Part shown: positions 1-4,876 of the stretch, piece by piece
Layout: every line of letters starts with the position of its first letter
Numbering within the stretch: position 1 is the stretch's first letter
Source of the DNA: Spirochaetales bacterium
Lineage (GTDB): Bacteria > Spirochaetota > Spirochaetia > SZUA-6 > DRHE01
DNA length: 6,295 nucleotides
Direction of reading: 5' to 3'
Assembly (NCBI GenBank): GCA_011049745.1
Contig: DRHE01000305.1
Span: 1 to 6,295 of the forward strand
The notes under the pieces: model-generated
The model's database searches: none
What the model was told of the DNA's origin: nothing
Seen by the model: the letters and a program-made list of their open reading frames with translations, nothing else
Position numbers and translations under genes: made by a program

Positions 1-146
1 ACGGGGCGGAAGCCATGGTCAAGATGAGAGCAGTCTATCTGTCGGGGGATTTCGAGGAATACTGGGATTGGCACATCGCGCAGGACCAGGAGCGTCTCTT
101 CCCAAAAGCCCGCTGGGAACCCGCCGTTACCGTCGTCCTAAAGTAG
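1..146 (+). pseudogene. Transposase C-terminal fragment (ISKra4-like), cut by window edge
   Basis: Reading from base 3, an open frame of 47 codons enters from the left edge and stops at TAG 144-146. It begins GAEAMVKMRAVYLSGDF and continues with EEYWDWHIAQDQERLFP. The GAEA-x-x-K-x-RA-x-x-x-SGD-[FW]-x-x-YW-x-[FW]-H-I pattern followed by a Q-[DE]-Q-x-R-L-[FY]-P stretch is how I remember the extreme C-terminus of ISKra4-type DDE transposases. The catalytic residues would lie upstream and are not visible, so it is unknown whether the gene is whole outside the window. By hand count it is about 58% G+C, against about 32% in the next 77 bases, which suggests a boundary between an insertion element and host or other accessory DNA. 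No terminal inverted repeat can be defined because the other end of the element is missing. Family assignment is from memory of the motif only. Confidence 0.55.
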
Positions 147-175
147 CCACATCCAAAAAGTTGTGCTATAATTTA

Positions 176-205
176 TTGACCGAACAGCCTTATAATTAAT
201 ACAAT
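176..205 (+). promoter_or_regulatory. Candidate sigma70 promoter for the MNT/HEPN pair
   Basis: TTGACC at 176-181 matches the -35 consensus in 5 of 6 bases. TACAAT at 200-205 matches the -10 consensus in 5 of 6, and the spacer is 18 bp. Transcription would start near 212, leaving a leader of only about 12 nt before the ATG at 224, where no good Shine-Dalgarno sequence is visible. Two other TATAAT hexamers (167-172 and 191-196) lie in the same AT-rich stretch, so the exact box is uncertain. Confidence 0.35.
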
Positions 206-223
206 AGGTTTGGTGTTTGCATT

Positions 224-538
224 ATGACCAGCGATAGATTACTGACTAAAATAAAGTCTTGCCTGAAGCGCGTATACAGAGATCGTCTCTGCGGCATAAT
301 ATTATACGGTTCTGAAGCAAGAGGAGAAAGCACACCTGATAGTGATATTGATATAATAGTATTACTGGAAGGGAAAATCGATTACAGCAAGGAAGTACGA
401 ACATGCATACATGCACTTTATTCCCTTATACTGGAGCTTGGACGTTCTATAAGCCCTGTAATTGTGGATATAGATGAATATAATGCGGCGGAATGGCCAC
501 TTTATAGAAATGCTCGTAGGGAAGGGATTATGGTATGA
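224..538 (+). CDS. MNT-type nucleotidyltransferase, antitoxin of a HEPN/MNT pair
   Basis: This 104-residue protein is a minimal nucleotidyltransferase of the DNA polymerase beta superfamily. The signature is clear: the segment from Y28 contains G29-S30, R33-G34, then S40-D41-x-D43, that is GS-x-x-RG...SD-x-D, followed by a hydrophobic strand (IIVLL). G29/S30 bind the nucleotide phosphates and D41/D43 hold the metals. A third acidic residue could be D82 or D84 in the later VDIDEY segment. The length is normal for the small MNT partners of HEPN proteins. In characterised HEPN/MNT systems (for example Shewanella MntA-HepT) the MNT protein neutralises the HEPN RNase by adding AMP to it; this family may differ in detail. 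The stop codon overlaps the next gene's start by ATGA, so the two are translationally coupled. Nothing looks damaged here. That contrasts with its partner, so it may now be an orphan antitoxin. Confidence 0.88.
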   Translation: MTSDRLLTKIKSCLKRVYRDRLCGIILYGSEARGESTPDSDIDIIVLLEGKIDYSKEVRTCIHALYSLILELGRSISPVIVDIDEYNAAEWPLYRNARREGIMV

Positions 539-930
539 ATAAATATGCCAGAGATCTTTGGATTCGAGCGTTAGATGCATTGCATACAGCCAAGGTAGAT
601 CTATCCGTCAGCTATGATGCCACCGCCTCTCGTGCATATTATGCTGCTTTTTATGCTGTATCTGCATTTTTCGCTATTGAAGGTCGGGAATTCACAAGAC
701 ATAAAGCAGTTCAGGCTGCGGTTCATAGAGACCTTGTAGATTTTAAACGTTGGCCTGCTTCATTAGGCGAGGATTATTCATAACTTTTACAGCTTCGAGA
801 TACCGGTGATTATGGGGGCAGTCAACACGTAATGGAAAGTGATGCTCATGAGGCTATTGAAGCTGCTGAACGAATCCTTGATGCAGTCCGTAATGATCAT
901 CAGGAATTGGAAGTAAGCGATGAAGAGTAA
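535..930 (+). pseudogene. HEPN-domain toxin, interrupted by in-frame TAA at codon 83
   Basis: The gene starts at ATG 535, overlapping the MNT stop codon by 4 nt, with an AG-rich ribosome site (GAAGGGA) 7 nt upstream. The first 82 residues are a HEPN domain of the COG1895/PF05168 type: an N-terminal helix with WIRALDAL, then ASRAYYAAFYAVSAFF, then EFTRHKAVQAAVHRDLV, ending at LGEDYS. TAA at 781-783 then stops translation. The same frame continues for 48 codons to TAA 928-930, beginning LLQLRDTGDYGGSQH and ending in a helix (EAIEAAERILDAV). This is exactly how the C-terminal half of the family reads, including the conserved LR-x-x-GDYG segment. A full-length product would be 131 residues, normal for the family. 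The lesion is a single nonsense codon, for example GAA or TTA changed to TAA, with no frameshift. The 82-residue product lacks the LR-x-x-GDYG motif and is probably non-toxic. Readthrough or a base-call error cannot be excluded. ATG 832 could allow a weak internal restart. Confidence 0.82.
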
Positions 931-1002
931 AGACTGCAAATGAAAATAAAGGGGAAGTATTTCATTTTAATTCAGTGACGTGTCGGGAAGAGCGGCCTTT
1001 GT

Positions 1003-1350
1003 ATGTTCCTCAAGATACGGATCAACCTGCGTGATATTTTCCCCCATCCCTACACAATAGCAAACGCCGAAGCCTTTCTATCTATAGTAACGGAAGATGA
1101 CCCCAAAACGGTATTTGCTATAGCAAATGAGGTGGAGGCAATCGGTAGCATAGGCTTAGTGCTTGGCAAGGATGTGCATCGTTTTACCGCAGAGCTGGGG
1201 TATTGGCTGGCTGAACCCTATACAACGAACACAGCCTCAGCGCGGCTACTGGAAAAGGCGGGATTCAAATATGTTGGTCTTTTGCAGGCCGGCGCCTTCA
1301 AGGACGGCCGGCTTCTTGATCAATTGCTATATGCGCGGGTAAACGCTTAA
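1003..1350 (+). pseudogene. RimJ/RimL-type GNAT acetyltransferase remnant with internal and N-terminal loss
   Basis: The open frame gives 115 residues, against roughly 170-180 for this GNAT (COG1670, RimJ/RimL-like) group. Recognisable blocks are INLRDIFPHPYT near the start, then EAIGSIGLV (core strands), GYWLAEPY (residues 66-73) and TTNTASARLLEKAGF (from residue 74), which leads into the usual C-terminal strand. In intact relatives, YWLAEPY is followed by a glycine-rich W-G-x-G-x-x-T-E-A segment that binds the acetyl-CoA pyrophosphate, then a helix and a strand ending in AEP[FY]. About 35-40 residues are missing here in frame. About 20 residues expected before NLRD are also missing: the frame meets TGA at 976-978, and no good Shine-Dalgarno lies before 1003. 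Without the acetyl-CoA loop it should not be catalytic. It sits between two toxin-antitoxin loci, but there is no evidence that it belonged to either. I therefore read it as an independent cargo gene in decay, not as a GNAT toxin. Confidence 0.72.
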
Positions 1351-1459
1351 TTCAAATAAGTTGTCAGAGCCATGAAAAGCGAGCTATGGCGGGAAGCACA
1401 TAATATCAGAATTGCAGGTTGTTGGCGATAAGCGATTTGTATTTCTTTAGAATAGTGTA

Positions 1460-1487
1460 TTTACTCTTCTATCTTTATGTGTACAAT
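1460..1487 (+). promoter_or_regulatory. Candidate vapB promoter
   Basis: TTTACT at 1460-1465 (4 of 6 to the -35 consensus) and TACAAT at 1482-1487 (5 of 6 to the -10 consensus) are separated by 16 bp. The start of transcription would fall near 1494, just before the ribosome site of vapB, giving a short leader. The -10 box overlaps a 7-bp direct repeat that could be an operator. Confidence 0.35.
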
Positions 1488-1496
1488 CAATGTGTA
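1477..1496. repeat. Direct repeat ATGTGTA, possible VapB operator half-sites
   Basis: ATGTGTA occurs at 1477-1483 and again at 1490-1496, 13 bp apart start to start, overlapping and flanking the -10 box of the candidate vapB promoter. VapB-type antitoxins commonly autoregulate by binding repeats at this position. Seven bases is short enough for chance in AT-rich DNA, so the operator role is an inference. Confidence 0.25.
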
Positions 1497-1501
1497 AGAG
1501 G
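1496..1501 (+). promoter_or_regulatory. Shine-Dalgarno AAGAGG that fixes the vapB start
   Basis: AAGAGG lies 7 nt before the ATG at 1509. It supports that start over the longer open frame reaching back to TTG 1419, whose extra residues are hydrophobic and unlike the family. Confidence 0.6.
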
Positions 1502-1508
1502 TTTATGC

Positions 1509-1703
1509 ATGAGAACGAATGTTGTAATAGAAAATGAGCTTATGGAGAGGGCCCTTAGTATAGGCGGCTATAAAACCAAGAAAGCTGCTATTGCTGCAGG
1601 GTTGAAACTACTTGTCCAGTTTAAAAGCCAGGAAAAATTGAGGTCGCTTAGAGGAAAAGTCCGCTGGGAGGGTGATCTTGAGAGGATGAGGACTAACTCT
1701 TGA
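1509..1703 (+). CDS. vapB: VapB-family antitoxin
   Basis: This 64-residue protein begins MRTNVVIENELMERAL, the short ribbon strand and helix typical of VapB antitoxins of the DUF2191/PF09957 kind. It continues with a KTKKAAIAAGLKLLV helix and ends in LRGKVRWEGDLERMR. The C-terminal RG-[KI]-x-x-WEGDL segment is the conserved tail that in this family wraps the VapC toxin and covers its active site. The N-terminal part should dimerise and bind the operator, giving autoregulation. I chose ATG 1509 over any start further upstream because of the Shine-Dalgarno at 1496 and because the family begins with M-[RK]-T-N. The stop (TGA 1701-1703) overlaps a TTG start for vapC by one frame step (TTGA), so the genes were coupled. 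The gene looks intact although its toxin does not. It is therefore probably a solitary antitoxin that may still repress its own promoter or neutralise a related VapC elsewhere. Confidence 0.85.
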   Translation: MRTNVVIENELMERALSIGGYKTKKAAIAAGLKLLVQFKSQEKLRSLRGKVRWEGDLERMRTNS

Positions 1704-1977
1704 TACTGGCAGACACTTCAATCTGGATCGATTAAAGGAATTTGATCTGGTTAATAGATACTTATCCAATTTACGCTGTGTAGACCTGGGAGGCTTTGGG
1801 GTAGCCTATAGAGCGGCCTGCAATTATCGCCTGTTGCGGCAGAAAGGAATAACGGTAAGGAAAACAGTAGATATGTTTATCGGTACCTGGTGCATTATGA
1901 ATGAAGCCGAATTGTTACATAATGATAAGGATTTTGATGAGCTGGAGGAGCATTTGGGATTGAAAGTAATCCGGTAG
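1700..1977 (+). pseudogene. vapC: VapC PIN-domain toxin, central deletion plus frameshift
   Basis: Translation from TTG 1700 gives the expected VapC N-terminus, ILADTSIWID, carrying the first catalytic aspartate (residue 5), but hits TAA at 1733-1735 after 11 codons. The remainder of a VapC follows in another frame from 1735 to TAG 1975-1977 (80 residues). It contains KEFDLVNRYLSNLR, RLLRQKGITVRKTVD and LLHNDKDFDELEEHLGL. The RKT-x-D and HNDKDFD segments supply the third and fourth acidic residues of the PIN active site. A typical member is about 130 residues; 11 plus 80 leaves about 40 missing. The missing part is the stretch between DTSIWIDY and the FDLV helix, which includes the conserved glutamate of the second acidic position (usually in an L-x-E-[VI]-L-x-G context). 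PIN nucleases cleave RNA with these four acidic residues and Mg2+, so this allele should be inactive. The junction lies near 1730-1737. Confidence 0.83.
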
Positions 1978-2042
1978 AGAAGCTGTAATGAGTTAGGCTT
2001 TGCTTTGCTCAAGACAATAGAAAACAATCAAGCAGTTGGATT
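1978..2042. other. Convergent intergenic gap, no clear terminator
   Basis: These 65 bases separate the 3' end of the vapC remnant from the 3' end of the minus-strand operon. I looked for a GC-rich hairpin with a T-run in either direction and found none convincing. Termination here is either factor-dependent or not recognisable by eye. Confidence 0.5.
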
Positions 2043-2918
2043 TTAAAGGTTCATGATAATATCAATTAACTGATCAGCCCCGTTCTCATTGAAGCTGTAT
2101 TCCTGGCATTCTCTTATTCTTCTCTCTCCGCTCTCGAATATTGCGCCGGTCGGTACAAATATAGCCTCTTTGTTCAGGTATATCACCTCCCAGAAGGAGT
2201 TGTAGCCGGCACCGCAGACAATGAGGTCTGATGCGCTGTAATAGTCCATAACGGGAAAGATGCCTTCCTCATAAGTGGTAGTATATACCATTTGATACAA
2301 ATCCTCAAGGTATGAATAGGTTTTCTTTACTCTTTTAAAGTCCCCCGGATGGCCGCTGTAGGAGAGGATGCAGACCTCTCTGTTCGGATTGAGCTTCAAT
2401 TCAGAGATGGCATCATCTCTGGACAGAATCTCGTCGCGATTCCTGAGCACTAATGGATTAATTGATTCCATTGTAAAATTTCCCTTAAATGGTTCAATGG
2501 CAAGCACGCGATCGTAGTTTTCCGGTTGGAATGAAATAGGATTGTCGGGGAAGTCAATTGAAAAGAAGCTGTCATCTACCTGGCGGCAGAGGAAGATTTT
2601 TTTGCATTCAAGCTCGTTAATAAAGTGATGGAGCGTGAACCAGATTAGATCAACTATAATTATTTCAGGATTTTGGCTGAGTAATGTTTGATAGAATATA
2701 GTATCCTGGCACTCTTTTTGAGAGAAACATTCCACGTCCTCAAGGGGAATATCCAGGTGTTTAATATTTAATGAATCAGCAAGGAATGAAAATCGTGAAC
2801 CACTGAGTATTGTATAATCGCATTCTATTTCTTTTCGTCTAAAGGCATTGCCTATGGAAATACCTCGCACCACCCTCCCTGAACCGGTTGCTCCGGAGGT
2901 TAGGTAGATAACTTTCAT
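2043..2918 (-). CDS. MurG-like (GT28-type, GT-B fold) glycosyltransferase, short form
   Basis: This 291-residue protein has no signal peptide and should be cytoplasmic or at the inner membrane face. It opens with a Rossmann strand and glycine-rich loop, MKVIYLTSGATGSGRVVRG, followed by a helix. Another strand, EIIIVDLIW, lies at about residues 85-93. The C-terminal domain has a strand and loop at EVCILSYSGHPGD (181-193). It also has the diagnostic block VCGAGYNSFWEVIYLNK (234-250), followed by FVPTGAIFESGERRI, which matches the GT28 nucleotide-sugar binding region G-[GA]-G-[YF]-N-[ST]-x-x-E...[FV]-P...E-x-x-[RN]. At 291 residues it is shorter than MurG (about 355), so it is a relative and not MurG itself. 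It is the last gene of the operon. Its ATG lies 2 nt after the lipoprotein stop with no obvious Shine-Dalgarno, so it is probably translated by coupling. Donor and acceptor are unknown; an envelope glycan or glycolipid is likely from context. Confidence 0.7.
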   Translation of the reverse strand: MKVIYLTSGATGSGRVVRGISIGNAFRRKEIECDYTILSGSRFSFLADSLNIKHLDIPLEDVECFSQKECQDTIFYQTLLSQNPEIIIVDLIWFTLHHFINELECKKIFLCRQVDDSFFSIDFPDNPISFQPENYDRVLAIEPFKGNFTMESINPLVLRNRDEILSRDDAISELKLNPNREVCILSYSGHPGDFKRVKKTYSYLEDLYQMVYTTTYEEGIFPVMDYYSASDLIVCGAGYNSFWEVIYLNKEAIFVPTGAIFESGERRIRECQEYSFNENGADQLIDIIMNL

Positions 2919-2920
2919 GC

Positions 2921-4186
2921 TTAACAGGCCCAGTAGAACTCAAATCGACCGGTTCCTGTTCCTGTTTGTCCGTATGTTTCCCATGCAGTACCAGCTATGT
3001 CGCCTATTGATACTAATCTATCGCCCTGAAAACCTACGTCGTTTATGCTTGCTTCGTCGAGAATGGATATTTTCTTATTGAGGATAGCTAGAAAACGTTT
3101 AGGGCCGTAATAATTCCCGGGTATATCATCTGCGGCAGGTGACTGATTGCCATATGCCGCTATAAATCCCAGATCTGTATCGAGTTGAATAATTTTATAT
3201 CCGCCGGCTCCATTTCGATTGGTAATAAAAATATATGGTGTTTTCACAAGAACATCCCAGGCTGTATTGATATTAGTGGGATAGATAGTAGTAACATTTT
3301 GAGCAAAGGGATCATATAAGAAGATTCTGTTTAAACCCAAGTTATTATTACCCGCTATGTAGAGCATTCCGTCTTCACCAACAGCCATGCCACGAATAGT
3401 CTGTATCTGATCAACGCCTACATTTATAATACGAGATACGTCGGCAGTACCGTCAAGATTGACCCTCCACAATTGGTTGCTGGATGAATAATAGAGATAA
3501 TCATTCTGTCTATCTACGGTCAAAGCTACTATACTGCTTGCTTTATCAGAGAAGGCGAAAAAATTACTTCCGCTGATATCATCAACTCTGATAACTCTGC
3601 GAAAACCTGTAGAGGCAAAATTATTCGCGATATAGATTCTACCCTGTGAATCAAAGTCTACATCATATGGTTCGAAATCACTTAAGGTCCATCCTATATC
3701 AGTTCCTATAAGAGCTGTCCATCCTGCCCCGCTTATATTATCGATCTGAATGAGACGATTATTCCTATAATCCGGTATCACCAGCTTGGTTTCATTCAGC
3801 CCCATGGTAAGGACTATTTCAGTGGTTTCGCCCGCTGCTAGATCAACCGTGGCTGTTCCTTTAAAGGATACAGCTGCGCTTAAGCTTGAGGGGCCGACAT
3901 GCGCTATCAACTCGAACTGCCGATCTACTCCTGCCGGCACTTCGATTTCGATGCTTGACGGCACCGATGAATAGTAGCTCTCCACCGGACTCATGCCCGG
4001 GCCGGTAACCCGAAGGGAAAGCGCAGTAATATCTGATGGTGCGCCCTTAACCGTCAGGTTGGGAACGGCTATGCCGGTGTCACTGCCGGCAAAGAAGATG
4101 CACCCGGTAAATGTGATAACCAGCAGCAGCAGAAGGACACCAACAGCTAACCTGATAAAAGAAATCGATATATTTTTACTCTTCAT
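2921..4186 (-). CDS. NHL-like beta-propeller lipoprotein
   Basis: This 421-residue protein has a positively charged N-terminus, a hydrophobic stretch at about residues 13-26, and a relaxed lipobox, TFTGC, with the lipid-carrying cysteine at residue 29. The phenylalanine two residues before the glycine departs from the strict consensus, as is often tolerated in spirochaetes. Residues 45-130 form a beta-rich domain (LSLRVTGPGM, then IEVPAGVDRQFELIA, then GTATVDLAAGETTEIVL), a known module in bacterial surface lipoproteins. From residue 134 onward come propeller-like repeats with strand-turn-strand units such as LVIPDYRNNRLIQID, FDSQGRIYIANN, VGEDGMLYIAGNN and PYIFITNRNGAG. The start is fixed by AGGAG at 4194-4198, 7 nt upstream. 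It lies 15 nt after the FecR gene and 2 nt before the glycosyltransferase. Such propellers usually bind proteins or glycans; catalysis is not evident. The ligand is unknown. Confidence 0.75.
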   Translation of the reverse strand: MKSKNISISFIRLAVGVLLLLLVITFTGCIFFAGSDTGIAVPNLTVKGAPSDITALSLRVTGPGMSPVESYYSSVPSSIEIEVPAGVDRQFELIAHVGPSSLSAAVSFKGTATVDLAAGETTEIVLTMGLNETKLVIPDYRNNRLIQIDNISGAGWTALIGTDIGWTLSDFEPYDVDFDSQGRIYIANNFASTGFRRVIRVDDISGSNFFAFSDKASSIVALTVDRQNDYLYYSSSNQLWRVNLDGTADVSRIINVGVDQIQTIRGMAVGEDGMLYIAGNNNLGLNRIFLYDPFAQNVTTIYPTNINTAWDVLVKTPYIFITNRNGAGGYKIIQLDTDLGFIAAYGNQSPAADDIPGNYYGPKRFLAILNKKISILDEASINDVGFQGDRLVSIGDIAGTAWETYGQTGTGTGRFEFYWAC

Positions 4187-4201
4187 AATTCTTCTCCTCT
4201 G

Positions 4202-4858
4202 TTACCATTCCCAGTTGATGGTAATGGTGGTTGTAGGCGTTTCTGAGCCGCTTGTTATACTGCCGCTGTCTGAAGTAAAGGGATTTACGCTTGAGTCTTT
4301 CCGCCTGCTCCCTTCGGTATTCTCCGGCCGGCTGGAACCTGATGTTTCACTGCTTTCACCTCCCCTGACAGTTCTACTCTGGTTGAATAGGTTGGTTAAG
4401 ATAACGGCACTCTCTCCATCGCCATAGACTTTTAACTTCGGACCGGTATACTCAAGCGCTGTGCCGCGTACGGCAGCCGTAGAGATAGGGCTTTTCAGGG
4501 TAAAATTATGCTGCAGACCGGCCGTTGTCTTAACCTGGGCCCTCACCTTTCCCACCCTTAAGAAAAGCCCGGTGGTCACTATGCCCTTTTGCTGCGTAAG
4601 TTCATCCAGGCTCATCCTGGTGAGCTGTTTTACATAAAGGATGGATGAGCCGAGATCAAGCAGGGCTTGTGATTTGAATCCGGTTGATATGATCGTTCCC
4701 TTTGAGATCTCCATACCTTCCGTGGCAGATTCCCAGCCTTTGGCAGGTGCTTTGATCTCCACCTTGCCGGAAACTTCCTTGATTACCGCCTGAAGCTGCG
4801 AGAATAGGGGAGCTGTCAGCAGGAAAACAAGCGCTGTGATTATTATTGATTTCTTCAT
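4202..4858 (-). CDS. Secreted FecR-domain protein
   Basis: This 218-residue protein has a signal peptide, MKKSIIITALVFLLTAPLFS, probably cleaved after S20. A FecR domain follows at about residues 24-150: VSGKVEIKAP, then GMEISKGTIISTGFKSQALLDLGSS, then the characteristic SPISTAAVRGTALEY (123-137). The classic FecR has an N-terminal cytoplasmic anti-sigma segment and one membrane helix. This one lacks both, so it is an exported FecR-only protein and not a sigma regulator. The region from about 163 to 212 is rich in serine, threonine, glycine and glutamate and probably disordered; it ends in TITINWEW. I chose ATG 4858 because AAGGAAG lies just upstream, whereas the upstream ATG at 4873 would place the Shine-Dalgarno inside the coding region. 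It sits 18 nt after the barrel gene and 15 nt before the lipoprotein gene, so it is probably periplasmic or surface-associated with them. Its binding partner is unknown. Confidence 0.8.
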   Translation of the reverse strand: MKKSIIITALVFLLTAPLFSQLQAVIKEVSGKVEIKAPAKGWESATEGMEISKGTIISTGFKSQALLDLGSSILYVKQLTRMSLDELTQQKGIVTTGLFLRVGKVRAQVKTTAGLQHNFTLKSPISTAAVRGTALEYTGPKLKVYGDGESAVILTNLFNQSRTVRGGESSETSGSSRPENTEGSRRKDSSVNPFTSDSGSITSGSETPTTTITINWEW

Positions 4859-4862
4859 ATTA

Positions 4863-4870
4863 CTTCCTTT
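4863..4870 (-). promoter_or_regulatory. Shine-Dalgarno AAAGGAAG of the FecR gene
   Basis: On the minus strand AAAGGAAG is followed by TAAT and the ATG at 4858. This makes 4858 the better start than the ATG at 4873, which overlaps the site itself. Confidence 0.65.
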
Positions 4871-4876
4871 CATACA

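Noticed and set aside
781..783. Recoded stop codon (alternative genetic code)
   Set aside because: TAA terminates the other genes in this window (lipoprotein, FecR, barrel, glycosyltransferase), so reassignment is not supported.
940..978. Twelve-codon open frame from ATG 940 in the frame of the GNAT remnant
   Set aside because: It ends at TGA 976-978, has no recognisable motif, and does not resemble the missing GNAT N-terminus.
1003..1350. GNAT toxin of a type II toxin-antitoxin pair (AtaT/TacT-like)
   Set aside because: The NLRDIFPHPYT and TNTASARLLEKAGF blocks fit RimJ/RimL-type acetyltransferases, and no DUF1778-type antitoxin gene precedes it.
1369..1390. Inverted repeat GCCAT/ATGGC after the GNAT remnant as a terminator
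   Set aside because: It has only five paired bases around a 12-nt loop and no following T-run.
1372..1431. Nineteen-codon open frame from ATG 1372
   Set aside because: There is no ribosome site and no similarity to anything I know; it is chance length.
1419..1508. Longer vapB start at TTG 1419
   Set aside because: The added 30 residues are hydrophobic and unlike the family, while the ATG at 1509 has a Shine-Dalgarno at the right distance and gives the typical M-R-T-N start.
1824..2027. Minus-strand open frame over the vapC remnant
   Set aside because: The plus strand encodes clear VapC motifs over the same bases; the minus-strand product is low-complexity and unrecognisable.
3993..4427. 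144-codon plus-strand open frame opposite the lipoprotein and FecR genes
   Set aside because: It is a shadow of two well-supported minus-strand genes; it spans their junction and shows no domain or ribosome site.
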